Below, one piece after another: positions 9,461-16,341 of a stretch of 48,693 nt of DNA. Below the pieces are notes generated by a model. The model was not told the origin of the DNA, searched no databases, and saw only the letters and a list, made by a program, of their open reading frames with translations. The first letter of the stretch is position 1. Each line of letters opens with the position of its first letter. The position numbers were made by a program, and so were the translations under genes. Source of the DNA: Chromatiales bacterium (lineage in GTDB: Bacteria > Pseudomonadota > Gammaproteobacteria > JAHELT01); contig JAHELT010000014.1 in the NCBI GenBank assembly GCA_024644045.1, positions 1 to 48,693 on the forward strand. Direction: 5' to 3'.

Positions 9461-9835
9461 ATGCGCAAGTTCATGAAGAAGACGCGCGTCGTGGCCGTCC
9501 AGCTCGACCTCGATACCGATGGTTTCGAGTACCGCAAGTGGGGAGACACGCAAACGTGCAAGCGCGGCGACTGGATCGTGAACAACGACGGCGACGTCTA
9601 CACCGTGGATCTCGAATCGTTCGCGCGCACTTACCGTGCCGTCGGCTCCGGTACCTACGAAAAGACGGCACCGGTCTGGGCGGAGGTCGCCGACAAACCG
9701 GGTCAGATCAAGACCAAAGAAGGCATTACGCACTACGAGGCGGGCGCCTACCTCGTCTACAACGAGCCGGACGGTAAGGATGGGTACGCGATGTCCGCCG
9801 AACGGTTCGAGAAAATGTACGAACCGGTCGACTAG
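9461..9835 (+). CDS. Small PGDYG-like protein with internal duplication
   Basis: A 124-residue soluble protein. The ATG at 9461 is chosen over a GTG three codons upstream because GAGGTGG lies five bases before it. It contains two similar modules. The first runs through GDWIVNNDGDVYTVDLESF and ARTY, the second through GAYLVYNEPDGKDGYAMSAE and FEKMYE. The pattern of a GD/GA-[WY]-[IL]-V turn followed by Y...F...Y resembles the PGDYG domain, a small family of unknown role. It is the last gene of the four-gene island and ends at a 10-bp hairpin. Function is unknown. Its small size and terminal place would suit an immunity or accessory factor, but that is speculation. Confidence 0.7.
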   Translation: MRKFMKKTRVVAVQLDLDTDGFEYRKWGDTQTCKRGDWIVNNDGDVYTVDLESFARTYRAVGSGTYEKTAPVWAEVADKPGQIKTKEGITHYEAGAYLVYNEPDGKDGYAMSAERFEKMYEPVD

Positions 9836-9983
9836 GGAACCTCTGCAAAGCTGAGGTTCCCTTCGGCACAGGGACGTGCCGACGAAATCGACGACTTTTC
9901 AAGTTGTTGATTTCGAAACGCAAGCGAAAATCACACTTTTCGCTTTGCGTTTCTCTGACAAGTCATGGATGACTTGTTCAGAG
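9834..9983. other. Five tandem stem-loops after the island operon
   Basis: Five hairpins follow each other with almost no spacer. (1) 9834-9862 has 10-bp arms around AGGGAACCTC. (2) 9863-9882 is TCGGCAC/GTGCCGA. (3) 9883-9915 has 15-bp arms with G-U pairs and a TTC loop. (4) 9915-9953 has arms GAAACGCAAGCGAAAA and its complement with one bulge. (5) 9954-9983 is TCTGACAAGTCA/TGACTTGTTCAGA with one bulge. The first overlaps the stop codon and may terminate transcription, though no long T run follows. The array could be a structured RNA, a barrier to exonuclease or a mobile palindromic element. Confidence 0.6.
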
Positions 9984-10298
9984 CTTCCTTAGCGGGTTCG
10001 GACTTCCTGCCCACGGCGCCGCCGCCGAACTGACGCGCTCCGTTCGTCGCAACCCTTCTCCGCGGGAAGAAAGTTTTCTTTGTCCCCTCTCACTCTGGGA
10101 GAGTGGCCGGCGTTGAGTGCGTCGTCTTTCTCTCACTCCGCCAGAGAGACCTCCGCGTATAAAGACCGCCGACGCGGTCACCGTCGTCGTGGTTGCACCA
10201 GTTTGCCCGGCTCCGCCATACTGCATCGAAATGCGGCGCGCGCGTTTCGACGCCGGGCCGACAACCGCGGTAAGGCACCGCACCGAAGGAGAATCTGA
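9984..10298. other. Intergenic stretch with a degenerate GC-rich dyad; no gene
   Basis: No coding frame with a ribosome site is seen. Bases 10051-10120 hold a further copy of the CCCTCTC/GAGAG dyad family (CCCCTCTCACTCTGGGAGAG, then GGCGTTGAGTGC). The promoter of the downstream lipoprotein gene presumably lies in the last 100 bases. Confidence 0.5.
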
Positions 10299-11592
10299 AT
10301 GAGCGCAAGTAACACCAACGGGTGGTGCCGTGCGGCACTGTTGTTGACCTTGCCGGCGCGCTCGCGGCCTGTGGTGGTGGTGGCGGCGGTCCTGCCGCAC
10401 TGCGGGTGCTGAGCGTTTCGCCCGCCGACGGCTCGGACCGCAACAGCATCGACGGGGTGGTGGCGGTGCAGCTCTCGGGCGCGATCGATCCAGCGGTTCT
10501 GAATCAGGTCGTGGTGGACTACCGCCGTACGTCGGCAGGCGTGTCCATCTTTTCGGTGCCCGCAGACGGGCCGAACGCCGGCGGCAAGGTCGCCGCGGCC
10601 CCGCGGGGCGCCGGTGCCGGGCAGCCCGGCGCGTGGCCCGATGAGCGCAGGGGCCCGGCGTCCGGCGAGGAGGACGGCGCGCGCATCGTGCAAGGCGACC
10701 TCAGCTACGATGCAGCGACGCAAACGGTGCGCTTCACGCCCGCCAGCAGCTGTCCCGCGGCACGCGATACGGCGTGACCGTATCCAATATTCCCAACGGT
10801 GCGGGCGGCACGGTGCCGGCCGAGTCGATCACCTTTCGGACGTTCGTGAACCCGGTGACATTGTCCACCAGTTTCGACGCAGCCGGCGACATCGCATCCT
10901 ATCGCCGCAACACGATCGATACGGCCGGCAACGTTGTGCAACAGGTGCGGCGGGTGTTTTACAACGGGAGCGGGACGGACGGAACGTGGATGACGCCGGA
11001 CGACGTCGTGGGTTCCTTCGGCACCTCTGTCTACGATGCAAACGGCAACCAGACTCAGATTGTTTCCTACAACGATGTGGGGGCCGACGGTGTGCCGTTC
11101 ACGACCGACGACGTCTTGGGTTCATTCTCAACCTTCGCCTACGACGCAAACGGCAACCAGACTCAGTCTGTTTTCTACAACGACGCGGGCGCCGACGGTC
11201 TACCGTTCACGGCCGACGACGTCGTGAGTTTCTTCCAGACCTTCACCTACGACGCGAACGGCAACCTGACCCGATCTGCGTTCTACACCGACGCGGGTGC
11301 CGACAGTCTGCCGTTCACAGCCGACGACGTCGTGAGTTCATTCTCAACCTTCGCCTACGACGCAAACGGCAACCAGACTCAGTCTGTTTTCTACAACGAC
11401 GCGGGCGCCGACGGTCTGCCGTTCACGGCCGACGACGTCGTGAGTTCCTTTTCGTCCTCCACCTACGACGCCGACAGCAACCGGTTGATTGTTTCAGGCT
11501 ACTCAGGCGCGGCAGGGGCAGGGGCGGACGGACTGCCGTTTACGAGCGACGACATGCCCAGTTCGACCACCGAGTACGATCCGACCTTCTAG
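10299..11592 (+). pseudogene. Frameshifted lipoprotein with Big_5-like domain and 36-residue repeats
   Basis: Three overlapping frames together spell one protein. The ATG at 10299 has GGAG upstream and begins a hydrophobic signal (AALLLTL). The lipobox AGALAACGGG is found only after a shift near 10340-10360. That frame carries a Big_5/SbsA-like Ig domain (VLSVSPADGS ... VRFTPAS). It must shift again near 10745-10765 to continue as LSRGTRYGVTVSNIPNG. The rest is a tandem repeat with consensus YDANGNQTQSVFYNDAGADG then LPFTADDVV, whose Asp/Asn/Gly content suggests calcium binding. As written the gene is broken twice. Either it is a decayed surface lipoprotein or the assembly has two indels. Intact, it would be an outer-membrane or surface protein of about 430 residues. 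Confidence 0.7.
11017..11448 (+). repeat. Four 108-bp tandem coding repeats
   Basis: Four in-frame units of 108 bases start at 11017, 11125, 11233 and 11341, followed by a degenerate fifth. Units 2 and 4 are nearly identical at the DNA level (both contain TACGACGCAAACGGCAACC). That points to recent duplication or gene conversion, and this is a likely site of copy-number change. Confidence 0.85.
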
Positions 11593-11620
11593 GCACGGCC
11601 TCGTCCCAGGCTACTTTCTC

Positions 11621-11707
11621 CAACCCTCTCTCTATGGGAGAGGGGCCAGGGGCGAGGGCTTCTTCACTCCCCGCTACCCCTGGGCGAGTGGTCCGCGGCG
11701 AGGGGTA
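11621..11707. repeat. GC-rich dyad repeat (CCCTCTC / GAGAGGGG type)
   Basis: AACCCTCTCTCTATGGGAGA begins a dyad continued by GGGG, CAGGGGCGAGGGC and a second half with CCCCGCTACCCC and GGGGTAGCG. It shares its layout with 4434-4470 and 16263-16302. It lies between the repeat lipoprotein and the alcohol dehydrogenase and may act as a terminator-like structure. Confidence 0.65.
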
Positions 11708-11770
11708 GCGAGATAGCGAACCAAGTACTATACACAGCCTGTGAACTCGCCTGATCCGGGGGAACCATCA

Positions 11771-12856
11771 ATGAAAGCAGCCGTGCTGCGCGAAGTGGGC
11801 AAACCGCTGAGCATCGAAGAGATCCAGATCGACAACCCGCGCTCGCACGAGGTTCTGGTGCGTACTGCGGCCTGCGGCGTGTGCCACAGCGACCTGCACT
11901 TCATCGAGGGCCTGTACAAAGCGCCGAAACCGGTTGTGCTCGGTCACGAGTCGGCCGGCGTGGTCGAGAAGGTCGGCAGCGAGGTGCGCTACGTGAAGCC
12001 GGGCGACCACGTCATCACCTGCCTGTCCGTGTTCTGCGGGCACTGCGAGTTCTGCACCACGGGCCAGCCGTACAACTGCGAGAACCCGGAGACCGCGCGC
12101 GAGGCCGATCAGCCGCCGCGCTTGAGCCAGCCCGGCGGGCACATGCACCAGTTCTACAGCCTGTCCGCCTTTGCCGAGCAGATGCTGATCCACGAGCACG
12201 CGTTGGTGAAGATCCGCAAAGACATGCCGTTCGACCGGGCCGCGCTGATCGGCTGCGCGGTGACCACAGGATTCGGCGCGGTGATCCACACCGCGGGGGT
12301 CGAGGTCGGCAGCACCATCGCCGTGATCGGCTGCGGCGGCGTCGGGCTCTCCGCCATCAACGGGGCCGCGATCGCCGGCGCTGGGCGCATCATTGCGGTG
12401 GACGTGCTGGGCAGCAAGCTCAACCTGGCCAAGCACTTCGGCGCGACCGATGTCATTAACGCTGCCGACACTGATCCGGTCGAGGCGGTGAAAGCGCTTA
12501 CCGGCGGTGGCGTTCCCTATTCGTTCGAGGCGCTGGGACGCAAGGAAACCTCCGAGCAGGCCTTCCGCATGCTGCGCACCGGGGGTGTGGCCACCATCAT
12601 CGGCATGGTGCCGCAGGGCCAGATGATGGAAATCGAGGCGGCCGATCTGCTGTACGAGAAAAAGCTGCAGGGCTCGAACATGGGATCGAACCATTTCCGC
12701 GTCGACATGCCGCGCTTCGTGGAATTCTATCTGGACGGCAAGCTGAAGCTGGATGAGATGATCTCGCGGCGTATCCGGCTCGAGGCGATCAACGAGGCGT
12801 TCGAGGAGATGAAACGCGGCGAGGTGGCGCGCAGCGTGATCGCCTTCGATCACTGA
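11771..12856 (+). CDS. Zinc-dependent alcohol dehydrogenase family protein
   Basis: A 361-residue class III-like medium-chain dehydrogenase. Catalytic zinc ligands are visible as C38 (CGVCHSD) and H59-E60 (GHES). Structural zinc is bound by C89, C92, C95 and C103. The Rossmann motif GCGGVGLSA follows in the middle. I start at the ATG at 11771, where MKAAVLREVG matches the family N-terminus. NAD-dependent oxidation of an alcohol or thiol adduct is expected. It is followed 18 bases later by a MAPEG protein and then a beta-hydroxyacid dehydrogenase on the same strand, a probable three-gene operon. The GSH-associated partner hints at a glutathione-linked aldehyde or alcohol substrate, which is inference. 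Confidence 0.92.
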   Translation: MKAAVLREVGKPLSIEEIQIDNPRSHEVLVRTAACGVCHSDLHFIEGLYKAPKPVVLGHESAGVVEKVGSEVRYVKPGDHVITCLSVFCGHCEFCTTGQPYNCENPETAREADQPPRLSQPGGHMHQFYSLSAFAEQMLIHEHALVKIRKDMPFDRAALIGCAVTTGFGAVIHTAGVEVGSTIAVIGCGGVGLSAINGAAIAGAGRIIAVDVLGSKLNLAKHFGATDVINAADTDPVEAVKALTGGGVPYSFEALGRKETSEQAFRMLRTGGVATIIGMVPQGQMMEIEAADLLYEKKLQGSNMGSNHFRVDMPRFVEFYLDGKLKLDEMISRRIRLEAINEAFEEMKRGEVARSVIAFDH

Positions 12857-12874
12857 CAACAAAGGAGAATTCGG

Positions 12875-13285
12875 ATGATGACCACCGAGCTCGTTTATCT
12901 GATGCTGACCGCGCTGCTCACCGGGTGTCTATGGATCCCGGTGGTCATCGGTTACGTAAGCTCGCGCGGGCTGCTGACCCCGGCGGACTACAAAGTGGCG
13001 CCGACCTCGGCGCTGCCCGACTGGACGAACCGCGCCAATCGCGCGCACATGAATGCCGTGGAGAGCTTCGCACCGTTCGCCGCAGTCGTGCTGGTCGCCC
13101 ACGTGCTCGGCGTTTCGAGCGGCGTCACCGTCGTCTGCGCGGCGGTGTACTTCTTCGCACGCCTGGCGCACGCCGTCGTGCACATCAGCGGGTTTCCCCT
13201 GTTCAACGCCCGCACGATGATCTTCACCATCTCCTGGGTGGCGTTCCTCGTTTTTGCCATTGAAACGCTGCGCCTCGGCACCTGA
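12875..13285 (+). CDS. MAPEG family membrane protein
   Basis: A 136-residue integral membrane protein with four hydrophobic segments. The MAPEG signature reads NRAHMNAVESFAPFAAVV (about 58-75) and FFARLAHAVVHISGF followed by FNARTMIFT. The family comprises microsomal glutathione transferases and related eicosanoid enzymes, and bacterial members often act in detoxification. A GGAG ribosome site lies before the start, 18 bases after the alcohol dehydrogenase. Activity with glutathione is likely by family but not shown. Confidence 0.9.
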   Translation: MMTTELVYLMLTALLTGCLWIPVVIGYVSSRGLLTPADYKVAPTSALPDWTNRANRAHMNAVESFAPFAAVVLVAHVLGVSSGVTVVCAAVYFFARLAHAVVHISGFPLFNARTMIFTISWVAFLVFAIETLRLGT

Positions 13286-13324
13286 CCTGACCAGCGTCTG
13301 CTGACTACGCATTGAGGTAAAGGA

Positions 13325-14281
13325 ATGAAAACAGGCTTTATCGGTCTCGGCAACGTGGGCGGCAAGCTTGCGGGCAGCCTGCTGCGCAACGGTTTCGACC
13401 TGACGGTGCGCGATCTCGACCGTAAGGTCGCACAACCGCTGCTCGACCGCGGCGCACACTGGGGCGATTCGCCGCGGCAGATCGCGGAAGACGTGGACCT
13501 GATCATCACGTGCCTGCCGAATCCGGCGGCCAGCGCGGCGGTGATGGAGGCGGAGGACGGTATCCTCGCAGGCCTGTCCGCGGGCAAGCTCTGGGCGGAG
13601 ATGAGCACCACCGACGAAGCCGAGGTAAAACGGCTGGGCGCGCTGGTGCAGGCGAAAGGCGCGGACCCCATCGACTGCCCGGTGTCGGGCGGCTGTCATC
13701 GTGCGGCGACCGGCAACATCTCGATCTTCGCGGGCTGCGAGCGCGCCGCCTTCGAGCGCGCCCTGCCGGCGATCAAGGCCATGGGCAGGCTCATTCTGCA
13801 CACCGGGCCGCTCGGCTCGGCGTCGGTCCTGAAAGTGGTGACCAACTACCTCGCGACCGCCAACCTGGTGTCGCTGTGCGAGGCTATGGTCACCGCGAAG
13901 CGCGCGGGCATGGATCTGAACACCACGTACGAGGCGATCCGTATCTCGTCGGGCAACTCCTTCGTGCACGAGACCGAGAGCCAGGTCATTCTCAACGGCA
14001 GCCGCAACATCAACTTCACGATGGATCTGGTGGTAAAAGACATGAGCCTGTTCACGGCGGTCGCCGAACGCGCCGGTGTGCCCCTGGAGCTTGCGCCGCT
14101 GCTGCTCGACATCTTCAAGGACGGCGAGCGCCGCTACGGCGCCCGCGAATGGTCGCCGAACATCGTCAAGCGCCTGGAAGAAGCGTGCGGCGTCTCGATC
14201 CTCGCGCCCGGTTTCCCGGCCGAGATGGCCGACGACGAGCCGGAGGAACCCGGTTACGAGGTGGGCGTGCCCGGCGCCTAG
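13325..14281 (+). CDS. Beta-hydroxyacid dehydrogenase (3-hydroxyisobutyrate dehydrogenase family)
   Basis: A 318-residue NAD(P)-dependent dehydrogenase. GLGNVG at 7-12 is the dinucleotide site, DCPVSGG at 117-123 the substrate-binding loop, and K170 in SVLKVVTNYL the catalytic lysine. The C-terminal helical domain includes KDMSLFTAVA. Such enzymes oxidise 3-hydroxyisobutyrate, tartronate semialdehyde or similar acids. The acidic C-terminal tail (about 298-318) extends beyond the usual family end. It is the third gene of the alcohol dehydrogenase-MAPEG operon. The true substrate is not recognisable. Confidence 0.92.
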   Translation: MKTGFIGLGNVGGKLAGSLLRNGFDLTVRDLDRKVAQPLLDRGAHWGDSPRQIAEDVDLIITCLPNPAASAAVMEAEDGILAGLSAGKLWAEMSTTDEAEVKRLGALVQAKGADPIDCPVSGGCHRAATGNISIFAGCERAAFERALPAIKAMGRLILHTGPLGSASVLKVVTNYLATANLVSLCEAMVTAKRAGMDLNTTYEAIRISSGNSFVHETESQVILNGSRNINFTMDLVVKDMSLFTAVAERAGVPLELAPLLLDIFKDGERRYGAREWSPNIVKRLEEACGVSILAPGFPAEMADDEPEEPGYEVGVPGA

Positions 14282-14285
14282 ACTC

Positions 14286-14356
14286 AAATACGGGGACATT
14301 CGACTTCGCCGAAGCACCGGGGCGAGTGGCTCGAAAAACCACAATGTCCCCCGTTT
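14286..14356. repeat. Imperfect inverted repeat ACGGGGACATT ... AATGTCCCCCGT
   Basis: AAATACGGGGACATT and AATGTCCCCCGTTT face each other across the gap before the nitronate monooxygenase gene. A partial copy, GAATGTCCCCATTT, occurs near 16085. Words of this kind often border RAYT (Y1) transposase genes in gammaproteobacteria. Here there is no transposase, so this is probably a stranded REP-like unit. Confidence 0.5.
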
Positions 14357-14391
14357 GTTGTCCGCGCAGGTAACCGCAGGAGGGCACTCGA

Positions 14392-15447
14392 ATGTGGCCG
14401 AGAACCGATCTCCTCAAACTGCTGAAGGTTGAACATCCTATTGTTCAAGCGCCGATGGCAGGCACTGCGACCGTTGCGCTTGCGGCCGCCGTCAGCAATG
14501 CCGGTGCATTGGGGTCACTCGGCTGTGCAGAGGATCCGCTGGTTACAATAAGGCAAAACGTCGATGCGCTTCGCCTTGCGACGGACAAGCCCTTCAACCT
14601 GAACTTCTTTGCGCACAGGCCTCCGAGAGAAGACAGAGCGGTCGTGGCACGCACCCGCGATCTGATCAAGCCATTTTATGAACAGGCCGGTCTCACCAAG
14701 GTGCCGGATGCTCTCGAAGCACCCTTCGGCACGTTCGACCCCGACAGCCTTTCTCTGCTTCTGGCGTTGAGACCCGCCGTTACGAGCTTTCATTTCGGGT
14801 TGCCCGAGACAGCGGCGGTGAAAGACCTCCAGAAAGCTGGCTGTATAGTCCTGTGTTCGGCAACTACCGTGGCCGAAGCCAAAGCCCTCAACGAGGCTGG
14901 TGTTGATGCAATCATCGCACAAGGATGGGAAGCCGGCGGCCACCGCGGCAGCGTCGATAGTCACTACGAGGACTTCGGCATCGGAACTATGGCATTGGTG
15001 CCGCAGATCGTCGACACCGTCGATGTTCCCGTGATCGCTGCCGGCGGTATCGCGGATGGACGAGGGATCGCTGCCGCTTTTGCCTTGGGAGCAAGCGGCG
15101 TGCAAATGGGAACCGCGTTTCTTTCCTGCCCGGAGACCAGCATCAGCGATGTACATCGCGCGGCTTTGCGAAACGCTGTCGATCAGGACACGCGGCTCAC
15201 CCGGGCGTTTTCCGGGCGCCCCGCCCGGGCGAGAAACAGCCGCTACATCGAAGCCATGGCCGAGCATCGAGCGCCGCTCCCCGACTTTCCCACGATGTAT
15301 ACCCTGAGCGGTCCGCTCCTGGACGCCGCTGACCAGGATCGGGACTTCCATTTTCTCTTGCACGGGCAAGCGGCCGCACTCAATCGCGAGCTGCCCGCGG
15401 CCGAGCTGGTCCGGACGCTGGTCAAAGAAACGCTGGATCTACTCTGA
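14392..15447 (+). CDS. Nitronate monooxygenase (2-nitropropane dioxygenase family)
   Basis: A 351-residue FMN TIM-barrel enzyme. IVQAPMAGTA near the N-terminus, NLNFFAHRPP, GWEAGGHRGS with the expected catalytic His, PVIAAGGIADGRG and GVQMGTAFL are all family motifs. It oxidises alkyl nitronates with O2. Many relatives act in detoxification of nitro compounds such as propionate-3-nitronate. AGGAGG sits before the ATG. The gene stands alone on the plus strand and converges with the GFA gene. Confidence 0.93.
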   Translation: MWPRTDLLKLLKVEHPIVQAPMAGTATVALAAAVSNAGALGSLGCAEDPLVTIRQNVDALRLATDKPFNLNFFAHRPPREDRAVVARTRDLIKPFYEQAGLTKVPDALEAPFGTFDPDSLSLLLALRPAVTSFHFGLPETAAVKDLQKAGCIVLCSATTVAEAKALNEAGVDAIIAQGWEAGGHRGSVDSHYEDFGIGTMALVPQIVDTVDVPVIAAGGIADGRGIAAAFALGASGVQMGTAFLSCPETSISDVHRAALRNAVDQDTRLTRAFSGRPARARNSRYIEAMAEHRAPLPDFPTMYTLSGPLLDAADQDRDFHFLLHGQAAALNRELPAAELVRTLVKETLDLL

Positions 15448-15557
15448 TAGTCACGGACCGGAAACAGTCTGTCGCCAGCCGGCCGGACACGCGTACCCGG
15501 CGGACGATCGGCGCGAGCGAGCCTTCCGGCAACTGCCGGGTCGAGCAGCGCCCGCCT

Positions 15558-15965
15558 TCAGAACTGCCGGCGCCTGGGAAGGCCGTCATCCAGCTTGATC
15601 CAGGGGAGCTGATGCTCGACATAGACGTGGACTGAGGGCGATGCGACGCCGGGATCATCGAGCGTCGGTGCCAGTACGCTGACCTTCCCTGGCCAACCCT
15701 CCTCGGCTGCATGGGTCAGAGAGGTACCGCAACGGCCGCAGAACCCGCGCTCCACGCCGGGTGAGGTCTCGCAGATAGTGAGCTGCCCCCGGGTGACCTC
15801 GAAATTCTCCGCCTTCACACCGACCCATGTGGTGAAGGCCGCCCCGGTCGCCTTCTGGCAGGAACGGCAATGACAGTGCGAAGACCAGTCGGGTACGCCG
15901 TGGAGCACGTAGCGAACGGCACCGCACAGGCAACCGCCCTGATGACTTTCGGACGCCTCCGTCAT
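15558..15965 (-). CDS. GFA family protein (glutathione-dependent formaldehyde-activating fold)
   Basis: A 135-residue zinc protein of the GFA/CENP-V fold. GGCLCGAVRY, HCHCRSCQKATGAAFTTWV and GFCGRCGTSLT supply the zinc-binding cysteines in the usual three clusters. The ATG at 15965 has AGGAG upstream, and a longer frame begins in non-coding sequence. The family includes enzymes said to speed S-hydroxymethylglutathione formation, but most members have unknown substrates. The neighbouring genes do not reveal a partner. Confidence 0.92.
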   Translation of the reverse strand: MTEASESHQGGCLCGAVRYVLHGVPDWSSHCHCRSCQKATGAAFTTWVGVKAENFEVTRGQLTICETSPGVERGFCGRCGTSLTHAAEEGWPGKVSVLAPTLDDPGVASPSVHVYVEHQLPWIKLDDGLPRRRQF

Positions 15966-16341
15966 GGCTCCGGATCTCCTGAACCGGTCGGTTCTTCGTA
16001 CGTATCGCTGACGGATAGCACGAACTGACCATTCAGTAAAGAGCGTAGTGCAATCCCGATTCTTTGCACTGAGTGCAAAAAAGTAGAATGTCCCCATTTC
16101 CGTCGGCGGTTTCTTCCACGACGGCCGTTTCGAGACCCTGCTGGACGCCGATCCGGCCTTCCCGCCCGGAAGCGCTTTGTTTTGTTCGCTTGCGGCCAGC
16201 GACAGAAAGGGCTTCGCGCTTCTCCCCTCGCCCCGGTGGTGCTTCGGGTTTCACTTTATTACTTCTCCCCTCTCCCCAATGAGAGTGGGGTCAGGGGTTG
16301 AAGTGCAGCGCGCAGGCTTGCGAGAACGCGGGGCTCACCGG
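15966..16341. other. Intergenic region with two repeat types; no gene
   Basis: This 376-base stretch holds the GFA promoter side and the 3' side of the DddP-like gene. It contains GAATGTCCCCATTT near 16085 and a GC-rich dyad at 16263-16302 (CTCCCCTCTCCCCAATGAGA then GTGGGGTCAGGGG). No frame with a credible start or composition was found. Confidence 0.55.

Noticed and set aside
11017-11592. CRISPR-like regular repeats
   Set aside because: The 108-base units are in-frame coding repeats of a surface protein, with no unique spacers and no cas genes.
10299-11592. Programmed ribosomal frameshifting in the repeat lipoprotein
   Set aside because: Two shifts in different places without slippery heptamers fit decay or sequence error better.
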